IMG/VR virus record: IMGVR_UViG_3300043446_003475
Coordinates: 1-51,151 of that record
Strand: one strand, 5' to 3'
DNA length: 51,151 bases
Origin: a virus
Shown piece after piece: positions 1 to 8,546 of the stretch (position 1 is its first letter; each line of letters starts with the position of its first letter). Both the position numbers and the translations under genes were made by a program. The notes under the pieces were generated by a model. It was given only the letters and a program-made list of their open reading frames with translations, was not told where the DNA came from and made no database searches.

Positions 1-1
1 C

Positions 2-223
2 GGCGGTGGATTATTTGCCAAAAAAATGGAGGCTCGCAACTTACGCTATGGAGTAGATCCAATAGACCCCTTCCAAGGAACAAATATGATTGATAGATAC
101 AATCAAAATTCTAATTTAGTTACATCATTGACTGGATCTACAGGATTTTTCCCACCTGTAGAAAATCCACCATTTAGCTTAGTTGATCCTATCTTGACAG
201 ATAAGGATAAATTAGACTGTTAA
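2..223 (+). CDS. 3' end of a phage gene with a glycine-rich stretch (partial)
   Basis: The reading frame is open from the first bases of the window and ends with TAA at 221-223; the true start lies outside. The visible part begins Gly-Gly-Gly-Leu-Phe-Ala-Lys-Lys and continues for about 70 residues rich in Asn, Pro and Phe. An internal ATG at 26 could make a small separate protein, but the frame is open upstream and no Shine-Dalgarno is seen, so a C-terminal fragment is more likely. The glycine run resembles the end of the portal gene at the other edge of the window, so this could be the portal C-terminus if the ends belong together. That is inference. It converges on and overlaps the next minus-strand gene by 12 bases. 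Confidence 0.5.
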   Translation, partial: GGGLFAKKMEARNLRYGVDPIDPFQGTNMIDRYNQNSNLVTSLTGSTGFFPPVENPPFSLVDPILTDKDKLDC

Positions 224-1372
224 TTGGTCGTCATCTGTTTCTTTTAAATTTTTGTTAAGTTCTTTAAGTCTCTTGATGTAGTCTGGTATAGGCAGTTTGA
301 CGTCTTCGTATAGGTTGCCTTCTAAAAGGTGAATTGCAAATCCTTGATCATTTATCTGCTGAATGGGTATTTTTAATTTGTTTATTATATAATCTATTTG
401 ATCGTGATAATATTTGACATACTTTACATTTATCAAAGATCCCCTATAGTCCAAATTATAACATTTTAAAACATACAACCTCATAGGGTGATAGTAATAA
501 GACTCAACAAAAAATCCTCTGTCTAAGTATTTTTTTCTTATATATTCTACAAAAGCATCTGCACTTTTTTGCAGAGCATTAATGCGTTGTCTGTTAAATT
601 CTGCAAGTATTTCTTCTGCTGTTACGGGTTTAGGTATATCTGCAGTGGCTGAAGGATTACCTTGTATTAAAAGAGAATTTAAATTGTCTTCTGTATATTC
701 GATAATTTGTTGCCCATCAGAGTCACAAATATAATTGTTTTTTATGATGAGTCCTTTATTTGTAAGGTAATCTATATAAGCTTTGACTCGTGGCCACCAC
801 CATTGAAACATACCTTGAAGGGCATATCCTAAAGTCCAACGAGGGTCTCCTACCAAGGACCAAGCATTAATATCTGGTAAAAAAGCCTTCCACTCAGGAA
901 ATATTTCTGGTAATTTTAATTCACCATTAAAATTTTCATCCAAAGCTGCTCGGGCCAATTTTTGATGAAAAGCGCTTGGATCGTAATTTATACCATAGGG
1001 ATCTTCTTGGGTAGAACTTTCTACTAAAGAAGCTGGAAAATCTTTGTTAGGATAAACATATTTTATATCTACAGGTAGTATAGTGCCGTGAGATATTGCT
1101 TGATATCTTTGAGAATATATATGATCCTCTACAGTAGAAGTGGGAGTAATGATGGGTTCATTGTTTGTGTCTTTGTTTACTGTGGATGTGTAAACCTCAG
1201 AAGAGTTATCAATAGGCACGTGTTCTACTATATCTTGAATACGTGGGTCACTTTCTCTGCTTTGAGAAGAGTAAGAGCTATTTGTAACTATTATACTCCC
1301 ACCAGGTTTTTTATTAGCAGCTGCCTTTTCTTTGCGAGCTGCGTTTAAAATATCTACTAATTTACGATCCAT
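212..1372 (-). CDS. Hypothetical phage protein (386 aa)
   Basis: I do not recognise this protein. The N-terminus is basic (Lys/Arg/Ala-rich, residues 1-25), followed by a Ser/Thr/Asn-rich stretch to about residue 85 that looks disordered. The centre (about 145-220) is rich in aromatic residues, including three consecutive Trp near residue 190, and the rest looks like a mixed alpha/beta fold. There is no signal peptide or membrane segment. It is the last gene of the long minus-strand block and starts one base after the stop of its upstream neighbour, so the two are probably cotranscribed. A structural or assembly role is possible but unproven. Confidence 0.6.
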   Translation of the reverse strand: MDRKLVDILNAARKEKAAANKKPGGSIIVTNSSYSSQSRESDPRIQDIVEHVPIDNSSEVYTSTVNKDTNNEPIITPTSTVEDHIYSQRYQAISHGTILPVDIKYVYPNKDFPASLVESSTQEDPYGINYDPSAFHQKLARAALDENFNGELKLPEIFPEWKAFLPDINAWSLVGDPRWTLGYALQGMFQWWWPRVKAYIDYLTNKGLIIKNNYICDSDGQQIIEYTEDNLNSLLIQGNPSATADIPKPVTAEEILAEFNRQRINALQKSADAFVEYIRKKYLDRGFFVESYYYHPMRLYVLKCYNLDYRGSLINVKYVKYYHDQIDYIINKLKIPIQQINDQGFAIHLLEGNLYEDVKLPIPDYIKRLKELNKNLKETDDDQLTV

Positions 1373-1373
1373 A

Positions 1374-1853
1374 TTACGTTTCGCTGTCTAAATCATCTTC
1401 ATCTAAAAATTTCATTTGAGTTTGTTGTTGATGAGAAAGAAAAACATTTTTCAAAAATTCAACAATAGCATCTTGATCTTTGGCAGATGCAGCATGTTGA
1501 ATTAAAATTCTATCACCTATAGTGTTATAACCTATTAACAGATAGCTGTCTAGATATTCAGTGATAACAGATTTTAAAAGATGATAGTCTCTTTCTTCGA
1601 TCTTAGAAGCTGATTGGTTTTTCTTTAGCCAAGCATCCAAAGCTCCTTGTAATTCAGAATCATTTATAGAATTATAAATGTTTTGTTTAACTTCTGATAA
1701 GATTCTATCAGCAGTTTTTTCATCTAAACCAGACAAAGAGGGCACCGCCACTGCTATTTGAAACTTGCCCGAGGGATTGTTAGCAGCTGGCGGTGTTTGT
1801 TGTTTAGAATTTGGCTTGTCTTTTTTATTCTTTCTGGGTCTAGGCGATGGCAT
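1374..1853 (-). CDS. Hypothetical phage protein, basic Pro-rich N-terminus (159 aa)
   Basis: Unrecognised. Residues 1-30 are rich in Lys, Arg, Pro and Gln and are probably disordered; the rest is predicted mostly helical and ends in an acidic tail (Asp/Glu from about residue 150). It overlaps the upstream gene (1840-2163) by 14 bases and is followed after one base by the 386-aa gene, so the three form a tight minus-strand unit. No catalytic motif is visible. Confidence 0.6.
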   Translation of the reverse strand: MPSPRPRKNKKDKPNSKQQTPPAANNPSGKFQIAVAVPSLSGLDEKTADRILSEVKQNIYNSINDSELQGALDAWLKKNQSASKIEERDYHLLKSVITEYLDSYLLIGYNTIGDRILIQHAASAKDQDAIVEFLKNVFLSHQQQTQMKFLDEDDLDSET

Positions 1854-2163
1854 AAGTGGATGCTTTATTATTTACTCCAAACTTAACCAAATACTCGATA
1901 ACCACTTCAATAGAACTGGTCTTGATTTTAAAGTTATTAGGAACAAACTGCCCACCGTCATAGATTTCAAAATATTCTTCTCCTAAATTGTTATGGTTAT
2001 TATAACAAGTTACAAAAACAGAAGATACACCGGGATCAATAATAGCCGTCCAAGAACGAGGATCATGTTGACCGAATTCACTGAACAATTTGTCTGCTAC
2101 ATAACCACTGTCTCTCAAGCGTTTAATGAAGTAACTACAGGTTGTGATTTTATTTTTTGCCAT
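1840..2163 (-). CDS. Conserved small phage protein of unknown function (107 aa)
   Basis: A compact protein with a short N-terminal segment resembling an arginine-containing helix (residues 8-20), then alternating strands containing Gly-Gln-His-Asp-Pro-Arg and a Cys-Tyr motif. The style resembles small conserved proteins of T4-like marine phages, from memory only. It sits downstream of the sliding clamp and overlaps the next gene by 14 bases. The function is unknown. Confidence 0.6.
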   Translation of the reverse strand: MAKNKITTCSYFIKRLRDSGYVADKLFSEFGQHDPRSWTAIIDPGVSSVFVTCYNNHNNLGEEYFEIYDGGQFVPNNFKIKTSSIEVVIEYLVKFGVNNKASTYAIA

Positions 2164-2186
2164 ATGTTTTATTTAATAATGTTGGT

Positions 2187-2948
2187 TTATTTTACTAGTG
2201 CTGAAATGATGTATTTTAATTCTATACTCTCTTCTTCTGTGTTTTGAAACACAAAAACTTTATATTGATTGTTAATCTTAACCTTAATGTCATTGCGACA
2301 CAAAGCCAGGTTCTTGAACACTTCCATGCTAATAGGAACTGGTTGTTCTAAAGAAGTGCCAATATACTCTGATGCTGCAACCAAAGTAATGTTGTCCACG
2401 TTTTGAAGAGTCTTATCGTCAATCTCTGCGTAAACCTTATTTTCTTTGGTGGAAAAGTAGATTTTAGTTAAGTCTGACGTAAAACTATAACCATACATTA
2501 ATTGTTTTAATTTACTTTGTGAAATAGTAAATTCTGTATCAAATTTAAGAGAGGATATTTTATTAATATTGACAGCGGCTTCGCGTACAATACTATCATC
2601 AACTAAATGATACTTAAAATAGGTTTTTTCTTCAGTCTCGTGGTCTACACTTTGACATTTAATATTGTTAGATTCTAACTCAATACTAAATTGACCATTA
2701 TCTCCTAGACATTCTAAACCAGATAGTAACCGTTTGATACTAATAATATTAAGACGAATAGATTCTTTTACAAATTCTGACTCTTTAGGAAACTGAGCTT
2801 TTGCGTAAAGAATTACCGTATTATCAGCTGAGGCACTGATAGAATAAATACTTGAAGGTGTTATGTTTAATACACAACTCTCTGTCAATCTATTGATTGG
2901 TTTAAGAATCTTCTCCAAAAAGCTCTTTGGAAGAGGAATATGCGTCAT
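2187..2948 (-). CDS. 45: Sliding clamp (T4 gp45-like DNA polymerase processivity factor)
   Basis: The protein would form the ring that tethers the phage polymerase to DNA; in T4 it also carries the late-transcription machinery through gp55 and gp33. The call rests on length (253 aa; T4 gp45 is 228), the clamp-like layout of repeated beta strands (early Ser-Ile-Tyr-Ser-Ile-Ser-Ala-Ser, a central strand pair, and a C-terminal strand ending Ile-Ser-Ala-Leu-Val-Lys), and context with gp32, gp41 and gp43. Sequence identity to T4 is not obvious by eye, so a structure-based search would be decisive. A gp62-like loader subunit lies far away at 44790-45179; I see no gp44 ATPase here. Confidence 0.6.
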   Translation of the reverse strand: MTHIPLPKSFLEKILKPINRLTESCVLNITPSSIYSISASADNTVILYAKAQFPKESEFVKESIRLNIISIKRLLSGLECLGDNGQFSIELESNNIKCQSVDHETEEKTYFKYHLVDDSIVREAAVNINKISSLKFDTEFTISQSKLKQLMYGYSFTSDLTKIYFSTKENKVYAEIDDKTLQNVDNITLVAASEYIGTSLEQPVPISMEVFKNLALCRNDIKVKINNQYKVFVFQNTEEESIELKYIISALVK

Positions 2949-2953
2949 TAATA

Positions 2954-3424
2954 TTACTTGTTAAGTGTTTCTTTTTGAGTGATAAAATTAAACACTTTAC
3001 CCATCATTCCAGAAATCTTTGTAAAAGTAGAATCAATACGCAAAAGAGTAGACTTAATAGTCTTAATGTCTTCTGCTAAAGATTCTAATTCTGGCGCTGA
3101 AACTTTAGAGATTGGTAAAGAAACAGCAGCCGGTAGTTGTGTCGGCTGCTGCATTTCAGTAATAGAAATGTTGACTGGATCTGGATTAAATGTAGCTGCA
3201 GAGCTGGTGTCAGGTACCATTTGCTGAACAAGAGTTTCTGGAACATATCCCTGAAACGCTTCGCTATTTTGAATGATCGTACGTTGTCCACGAACCAGAG
3301 AATTGATATCAAGTTTATTGATACTTCCTTCTGCTGAATTCTTTCCAACCATTAACTTATCAACTCGATTGAGTTCACCATTAGCCATTGCGGCAAACAT
3401 TAAAAGATCTTTGTCAACACTCAT
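2954..3424 (-). CDS. Hypothetical phage protein with C-terminal coiled-coil (156 aa)
   Basis: Unrecognised. The first 45 residues look helical, followed by a Pro/Thr/Gln-rich middle (about 65-105) and a C-terminal heptad-like helix (about 108-150) that could form a coiled coil. It lies between folE2 and the clamp gene with gaps of one and five bases, so it is part of the same transcription unit. No enzymatic motif is visible. Confidence 0.55.
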   Translation of the reverse strand: MSVDKDLLMFAAMANGELNRVDKLMVGKNSAEGSINKLDINSLVRGQRTIIQNSEAFQGYVPETLVQQMVPDTSSAATFNPDPVNISITEMQQPTQLPAAVSLPISKVSAPELESLAEDIKTIKSTLLRIDSTFTKISGMMGKVFNFITQKETLNK

Positions 3425-3425
3425 A

Positions 3426-4268
3426 TTATTTTAATTCTCTTCCTGCATTAATTACACTTACTGCAATAGAACTGTGAATAGATTCGTAATGGTTAACAAT
3501 TACAAGATAATCTTTAATGCGACCATCTAAGTCTTTATCTAGCTCAACTGCTACTTTACGTACCATGTCTTCAACGAAGACTGGGTTTTCATACATCAAT
3601 TCGGTTTGATATGCTTCATCTACTCGCTTGAGAGCATTGACAATTGGTGCAGAAGAACTCTTTTCCACTGCTTGAACCAATTCTTCAAACCAATAAACAT
3701 CTGAGTCTACTCCTGTCTTGGACAGCTGTACTGTTACATCAGCATAAGACTGTTGGTTATGAGCTCCGTAATCCGAGATCTCTTTGGAGCAAGGACACAA
3801 AGAAGCATACAACACATTGGCGTGTAGGTAAAACTTCTTCTCACCGTTTACCAAACGACCTTCAAAAGATCCTTGATAATCCATGTGTGAAACAACTTTA
3901 GATACAGGTGCTTCTTTCTTCAAGAAATAGTCAAACTTAATTTTGATATAAGCATTTTGACTCTTGAGGCGTTCCTTGCATTCATCTAGAAGAATGTCCA
4001 TAACCTCATCAATACGATGAGTCTTGTTGGCTAAGACTTCTTCTACCAAAATACGATAGCGACTCATGTTTGTACCCTTAACCTCTGGAGTAAGATCCGT
4101 GTACATACTGATGATAGCTTTAGTAGGATTGATAGATCCATCTTTACGAATGATCTCCATAGGAACAACAATGTTGCGTGATCCTACCTTGGGAATGTAC
4201 TTTTTAGGAAAGCCGTCAAGTGTATTTTGGATATCAGGAATGTCTGCGTTGGTTTTGATTCTAGGCAT
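3426..4268 (-). CDS. folE2: GTP cyclohydrolase I type B (FolE2)
   Basis: This enzyme converts GTP to 7,8-dihydroneopterin triphosphate, the first step towards preQ0 (and folate). Family features seen are Asp-Ile-Gln-Asn at residues 12-15, Met-Ser-Arg near 68-70, the metal/catalytic stretch Leu-Cys-Pro-Cys-Ser-Lys-Glu-Ile-Ser around 157-165, and Gly-Ala-His-Asn-Gln at 168-172. I start at the ATG at 4268 (280 aa) because FolE2 proteins begin close to this Pro-Arg segment; the frame stays open to 4361, but the extra 31 residues are basic and unlike the family. With queD, queE and queC elsewhere in the window, the role is most likely 7-deazaguanine synthesis. Confidence 0.92.
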   Translation of the reverse strand: MPRIKTNADIPDIQNTLDGFPKKYIPKVGSRNIVVPMEIIRKDGSINPTKAIISMYTDLTPEVKGTNMSRYRILVEEVLANKTHRIDEVMDILLDECKERLKSQNAYIKIKFDYFLKKEAPVSKVVSHMDYQGSFEGRLVNGEKKFYLHANVLYASLCPCSKEISDYGAHNQQSYADVTVQLSKTGVDSDVYWFEELVQAVEKSSSAPIVNALKRVDEAYQTELMYENPVFVEDMVRKVAVELDKDLDGRIKDYLVIVNHYESIHSSIAVSVINAGRELK

Positions 4269-4323
4269 ATTATTTGATGGTTGGTTTTTATTATAGAGTA
4301 AGTTTTTTAGATTGCTAATAAAA

Positions 4324-5190
4324 TTACAGATCTTTGAGAATATCATGGATGCGATCGTCAATAGGACTTTCTTCTTCTACTGTCTCTGTTTGTTTAGATT
4401 GAGGAGTTGAATAAGATTCATATTCATCTTCTTCTGGTTCAGGCTTAGAAGCTTGCTTAGCAGCTGGTCTAGATGCTACTTCTTCTGTCTTACCCAAGAA
4501 GTGAACATTCAACAACTTTTGAATTTCATCATAAGGTTTCAATTCAAAAATGGTATCCAATGATTTAACTGAATTGTAAATCTCATCTTGATCTGGATCT
4601 CCTTCTAAAGCTGAAGGTGTCAAGAATCTTGATGCAACATAAGTTGGATATCCGCCTTCATTTTCTTCTACTTTAATACGCAAATTGCATCCGTTTTCTG
4701 ACAAGTCAAAAATCTTTGCACCAAAGTCTTCTGCATCATCGCCCTCCATTGCTGAAGTGATAATCTTGTCCAATTGCTTACCATAACGAAGAATTTTGGT
4801 TTGGCCTTGATTATCTGGATTGGTTGGATCTTTGATTACAAATACATTGACTAACCAATTTTCATTGCGTTTAATGGGTTTAATCTTTTCGATCTCTGCT
4901 TTATCGTTGGTTTTGTAAATCTTGGAACGATACTCATCAATGGGGCACCTTTCCTTAACTGTAGCAGGACAAAGAACTGAAACTAATTCTTGTGTAACTG
5001 TGCTATTCCAAAGGTGATGATAATAGTGGAAGATAGTTCTTTCTGGATGTGCAAGGTTCGGAATGAGACGGACCAAATAGGTCTTTCCAATCTCTAGCTT
5101 GAGGAAATCTTTGAAATTTCCATCTGAAGAATTGCTCTTCTTGGCCAAAGCGTCTTTGATTGAATTAAATAGTGAGGTTGAATATTTCAT
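4324..5190 (-). CDS. 32: Single-stranded DNA-binding protein (T4 gp32-like)
   Basis: Coats single-stranded DNA during replication and recombination. The protein has the T4 gp32 layout: a short basic N-terminal cooperativity segment, a core containing Gly-Lys-Thr-Tyr-Leu-Val-Arg-Leu-Ile-Pro and an aromatic/His cluster (54-61), and a long acidic tail (about 245-288) of the type that contacts partner proteins. The zinc-site region has Cys74 and Cys82 followed by Pro-Ile-Asp, so the last Cys of the T4 pattern appears to be replaced by Asp. Length 288 aa (T4: 301). It lies downstream of the two genes that sit where gp59 and gp33 sit in T4. Confidence 0.88.
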   Translation of the reverse strand: MKYSTSLFNSIKDALAKKSNSSDGNFKDFLKLEIGKTYLVRLIPNLAHPERTIFHYYHHLWNSTVTQELVSVLCPATVKERCPIDEYRSKIYKTNDKAEIEKIKPIKRNENWLVNVFVIKDPTNPDNQGQTKILRYGKQLDKIITSAMEGDDAEDFGAKIFDLSENGCNLRIKVEENEGGYPTYVASRFLTPSALEGDPDQDEIYNSVKSLDTIFELKPYDEIQKLLNVHFLGKTEEVASRPAAKQASKPEPEEDEYESYSTPQSKQTETVEEESPIDDRIHDILKDL

Positions 5191-5204
5191 TGGTTTATGT
5201 TTGT

Positions 5205-5216
5205 TATATTAGGTTA
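5205..5216 (-). promoter_or_regulatory. Candidate promoter element upstream of gp32
   Basis: On the minus strand this reads TAACCTAATATA, 14 bases before the gp32 start and overlapping the stop of the upstream gene. The same 12-mer occurs at 10559-10570 before another minus-strand gene. TAATATA is close to a -10 box. No -35 element was identified. Confidence 0.3.
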
Positions 5217-5858
5217 TTTTGTTTGGTTTTTCAACACAGAGGTGATGAAATTTTTTATCTGCTCAGAAGCCTTTTTTACAAGAGTTCTGGCTTGAGAAGA
5301 ATTAGTATAGCGCGTTTTAAAAGCCATAAAAGTGTCTTTAAGGTTAGGCATCCACAGTTCTAATTCGTCTGATGAAAAGGTGTCTAGTTGGAGGTCTCCC
5401 AACTCCATCAAGCAATAAGGATTAATTTGATATTGCCTATAATGTTCTGCCCACACTGGCATCAATCCATTCTTTTGATGTATATAATCTGATAAATTTA
5501 TTTTATTGTCTACACAATAAGAACCTATAAAAGCAAATCCCTTTTTAATATCTTCTAGCTGATTGTCAGGGTTCTCGTTACGAAGCTTGGTCTTATATAA
5601 ATTATAAGCTTTTATAGCCTTGCGTGTGCAGAAGTAATCCAGATAGGGATATGGTTCATCTGGATGTAAATTTAGAGGAGCACTAAAAAAATCGTCTATA
5701 CTTATGAAAGAAAATTTTCTAAAAAAATCACCAAGATGTAGTAAATGATTTTTGATGTTTGGAGCTAAATCATCAAAATTGTTGCGTGGTTTCCACGGTT
5801 GACCCTTTCTAGAATGCTTGAGGTGGGAATTGTATATTTGTTTTTCTAGAAAGGTCAT
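5214..5858 (-). CDS. Putative helicase loader (gp59-position protein)
   Basis: The 214-aa protein is close in length to T4 gp59 (217 aa), which loads the gp41 helicase onto gp32-coated DNA, and it lies directly upstream of gp32 as gene 59 does in T4. The visible sequence has a basic N-terminus, an Asp-Asp-Phe-Phe-Ser-Ala-Pro motif near residues 55-61, and mostly helical segments. I cannot match T4 gp59 residue by residue, so this call rests on synteny and size. It overlaps the upstream 104-aa gene by four bases (ATGA-type coupling). Confidence 0.45.
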   Translation of the reverse strand: MTFLEKQIYNSHLKHSRKGQPWKPRNNFDDLAPNIKNHLLHLGDFFRKFSFISIDDFFSAPLNLHPDEPYPYLDYFCTRKAIKAYNLYKTKLRNENPDNQLEDIKKGFAFIGSYCVDNKINLSDYIHQKNGLMPVWAEHYRQYQINPYCLMELGDLQLDTFSSDELELWMPNLKDTFMAFKTRYTNSSQARTLVKKASEQIKNFITSVLKNQTK

Positions 5859-6169
5859 TGAGACGCTGCTGTTAGGTTTTTGTTGGTTTGTCGGAAACGG
5901 AATATTTTTTTGTTAATATTAGGAGTAAGGCTCAGGTAGGTACGTATAATATTATGTAAATTATAGTCTCCCAGCAACTCAAAAAATATTTTTTGTGTCT
6001 TTTTATCTTGGATTAAATATTTTAAAAAATTTAAAAAATTTAATTTTTTGCCTTTAGATATACAAACAAAAGACCCAAATTTTAACACAATATTTTCAAA
6101 TTCAGATAAATTTGAAGCCTCAGAAGGATTCATTAAATCCTTAATTTGTTGAGAGGAAGTAATAATCAT
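5855..6169 (-). CDS. Small protein in the gp33 position (possible late-transcription coactivator)
   Basis: A 104-aa protein directly upstream of the gp59-like gene. In T4 this position is held by gene 33 (112 aa), which bridges RNA polymerase and the sliding clamp for late transcription. The N-terminal half is mildly acidic (Asn-Pro-Ser-Glu-Ala-Ser-Asn-Leu-Ser-Glu-Phe-Glu) and the C-terminus is basic; no motif proves the function. It overlaps both neighbours by four bases. A gp55-like sigma factor in the window makes a gp33 equivalent likely, but identity is inference from position and size. Confidence 0.35.
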   Translation of the reverse strand: MIITSSQQIKDLMNPSEASNLSEFENIVLKFGSFVCISKGKKLNFLNFLKYLIQDKKTQKIFFELLGDYNLHNIIRTYLSLTPNINKKIFRFRQTNKNLTAASQ

Positions 6170-7062
6170 ACACTTATAGGAACAAGATTTTTAGTTATTT
6201 CTAAAAATAATGGAGTAATTACCCCACCACCGGCGTGTTTGTGACCTCCACCTTCACAAATCTTTTCAGCAAAGGTGCCTACATTAATTGGATCTTCTTT
6301 AGTGTGTTGTCTAATATAAACCTTTTCAGACTTCAAATTAATGAAAATAAAAATGTCTGGTTTGTGATCTTTAATTAGATAGTCTGCACATAAATTAGAG
6401 AAGGTATCACCCATAGCCGCTAGAACTCTTTTAGACTTAGAACCAAATTGAACATTGCCTGAAAATAAATTAATTTTTTTAGATTGTTCATACGCAGAAT
6501 TTTTAATAAAAGCTATCGCTTTCTTTTGTTCAGGTGTAAATCCTTTAAATCCATCCTGATAGTCTTTAATAAATTTGGTAAAATTATTTTTATATTCAGA
6601 CCAAAATAAAATGTTTAAATCATATGATTCAGGAATTTGTAGTCTATAACAATCAAAATCATCTGCTAGGGCTACAAGTGTCTTTTGAGCCGTAGTACGA
6701 GCCGGATATCCATTTGCCGTGGAATACTTTTTAGCCATTAACAAAGCATTAGAGGTAGTGTTCTCGTAAATTATTTTTGCTTTTTTAAATTGATTTAAAA
6801 GAGGTTCTGACGACTCGTGATGATCAATAAAAGTGATATGTTCTAGGTCTAAATTCTCTACAAATTCCTTTCTCAAAGAAAGATCTAAAATAAATGTAGG
6901 ACACGGTGAATTAACCTCATCTAGGTCTGATTTAATGCTATCAATTTCTAGATTGTTATATGCTTTCCATCTAATATGATCATTGGGTAAAGCCCACAAA
7001 AGGGTCAGCAAACTAACTGCTCCGTCTAAATCTTTGTGGGTGTATACTTGATAGCAAACCAT
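6166..7062 (-). CDS. DHH-family phosphoesterase
   Basis: Members cleave phosphodiester bonds in short oligonucleotides or cyclic dinucleotides using two metal ions. Seen here are the N-terminal metal motif His-Lys-Asp-Leu-Asp-Gly (9-14), the signature Asp80-His81-His82, and the DHHA1 substrate motif Gly-Gly-Gly-His-Lys-His-Ala-Gly-Gly-Gly (271-280). Length 298 aa fits NrnA/oligoribonuclease-like DHH enzymes. It lies among replication genes, so a nanoRNase or cyclic-dinucleotide-degrading role (nucleotide salvage or counter-defence) is plausible; the sequence alone cannot separate these. It overlaps the downstream gene by four bases. Confidence 0.8.
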   Translation of the reverse strand: MVCYQVYTHKDLDGAVSLLTLLWALPNDHIRWKAYNNLEIDSIKSDLDEVNSPCPTFILDLSLRKEFVENLDLEHITFIDHHESSEPLLNQFKKAKIIYENTTSNALLMAKKYSTANGYPARTTAQKTLVALADDFDCYRLQIPESYDLNILFWSEYKNNFTKFIKDYQDGFKGFTPEQKKAIAFIKNSAYEQSKKINLFSGNVQFGSKSKRVLAAMGDTFSNLCADYLIKDHKPDIFIFINLKSEKVYIRQHTKEDPINVGTFAEKICEGGGHKHAGGGVITPLFLEITKNLVPISV

Positions 7063-7094
7063 ATTTTATTTAAAGTAAATGGTATAAATAGCAC

Positions 7095-8480
7095 TTAGTC
7101 TTCTAAATCACCCAAAGACTCTATAATACTGAGAGTGTTGGTAATACTGTTGTCTTTACCTATACCGGGTATATTTTTTGTTTGAACTGCTAGAGTTCTA
7201 GAAATTCCATCTGGATCTTTGAGGGTAAGTGTTGGGTAATCAATGTTCAAAATAGTATGACATTCTCGCGGCCCAAAGCGATTTTTAGTTATACCAAGAT
7301 GAATAATACCCAATTCAAAGTCTTCTTCTTCTGTCCAAATAGAAAACTGAGCATCAGCTGTATGAGACAATCCCATTGACTCGCTAGTTGTTTCTAATCC
7401 AGGATTCTTTTGATCATAAGCTGTGCGATTGGCTTGAGTTGCTGTGATTACTGGGCAAGAAAAGAAATAAGACAAAGCTCGTACTTGTTCTGCAATTTGT
7501 TTAATTGCTTCGTATGAGTTCATGCCTCTATCTGGAGGTGCTAACAAATTTAAATAATCTAATACTATGGCATCAGGTTTAATGCCTTTACGTACTAATT
7601 TTTCTAGATAAGCTTTAATATGAGTTGGAGAGACTGACTTGGGTGGAAACTCTTTAACTATTAATTTAGCGCCTTTGTGTTTGTTTTTATAACTAATAAT
7701 TTTGTCCTTGAGAGGTCCTACATGAATAGACAAATCATTCATAGCAATTTGTGATAGCTGGGAGCTAATACGTTTGCTGTAGATTTGCTCAGACATTTCT
7801 AAAGATATCAAAACAACTGTCTTGTCTTGGTCTAGAATATTTGTAGCAATGTTACCTAAAAATATAGATTTACCAACGTTAGTTACTCCATAAAACACAT
7901 ACATTGCTTTACCATCTGCTTGGAAACCACCTCCAATTTTTTCATCCAACCAAGACCATTTTGATGGAATAGTTTTAAATACTTTTTGAAGTTCTTCGCA
8001 GTGTTTGTCTATATTTTCTAGATAATCAAATCCTAAACTTTCTACCAAGTTAATGTTACATGCTGCTTCTACATCTTGTAACATTTTATGAGTGTTTATT
8101 TCACCTGATTGAACTTCTACAGAAATTTTTAATATGGTATCTTTAACAGCTTTCTCTCTAAAAAATCTTTCTGAATTGACTAATAAAGTATCTTTGTCAT
8201 ATGTCTTGTCTATGTCTTGAAAAGACAATACAACTTGCTTTAATGCATTGCGTTTTTCTGGATCTACAAGATGTAATTTTAATTCTGTAATGTTGGGTAT
8301 TTTTTTATGATGAGAAAAATATTCTGCCAAACTTTCAAATATACTTCGTATGTTTTTGTCTTCAAAATATTTTGGTTTAGCATGCTCTATAATAGATTCT
8401 AAATAACTAGAATCCATGATAGCATTATATATGATTAATTTTTCTAGAAGATTTAAATCTAACGGTAGATGAGACTTCAC
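7095..8480 (-). CDS. 41: Replicative DNA helicase (T4 gp41 / DnaB-like)
   Basis: Hexameric 5'-3' helicase that drives the replication fork. The 461-aa protein has a helical DnaB-type N-terminal domain (about 1-140), a Walker A motif at 198-205 (Gly-Val-Thr-Asn-Val-Gly-Lys-Ser), a Walker B region around 303-312 (Ile-Val-Leu-Asp-Tyr-Leu-Asn-Leu-Leu) and the RecA-fold Gln-Ala-Asn-Arg stretch. The start codon is GTG at 8480. Upstream lies a strong hairpin (8492-8523), so the gene probably has its own promoter; a TATAAT-like box is visible on the minus strand at 8492-8487. Confidence 0.9.
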   Translation of the reverse strand: MKSHLPLDLNLLEKLIIYNAIMDSSYLESIIEHAKPKYFEDKNIRSIFESLAEYFSHHKKIPNITELKLHLVDPEKRNALKQVVLSFQDIDKTYDKDTLLVNSERFFREKAVKDTILKISVEVQSGEINTHKMLQDVEAACNINLVESLGFDYLENIDKHCEELQKVFKTIPSKWSWLDEKIGGGFQADGKAMYVFYGVTNVGKSIFLGNIATNILDQDKTVVLISLEMSEQIYSKRISSQLSQIAMNDLSIHVGPLKDKIISYKNKHKGAKLIVKEFPPKSVSPTHIKAYLEKLVRKGIKPDAIVLDYLNLLAPPDRGMNSYEAIKQIAEQVRALSYFFSCPVITATQANRTAYDQKNPGLETTSESMGLSHTADAQFSIWTEEEDFELGIIHLGITKNRFGPRECHTILNIDYPTLTLKDPDGISRTLAVQTKNIPGIGKDNSITNTLSIIESLGDLED

Positions 8481-8491
8481 AATTCTATTAT

Positions 8492-8523
8492 AAAAGGCTA
8501 TTGAACTTAATCAATAGCCTTTT
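8492..8523 (-). terminator. Intrinsic terminator between queD and gp41
   Basis: A perfect 13-bp inverted repeat (AAAAGGCTATTGA / TCAATAGCCTTTT) with a six-base loop at 8505-8510. On the minus strand the stem ends in TTTT directly after queD; on the plus strand it is followed by a T-run (8525-8531). It is the only clear intrinsic terminator I see in the window, and it would separate the queD transcript from gp41. Confidence 0.75.
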
Positions 8524-8546
8524 ACTTTTTTTATGGGTTAGAGGTT

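Noticed and set aside
1088-1348. An 86-codon open frame on the plus strand
   Set aside because: It is antisense to the 386-aa gene, Cys/Phe/Val-rich without any recognisable pattern, and has no promoter or ribosome site.
7083-7090. TATAAATA on the plus strand in the gap between the DHH gene and gp41
   Set aside because: It points against the surrounding minus-strand genes and would drive only antisense RNA; in AT-rich DNA a chance match is likely.
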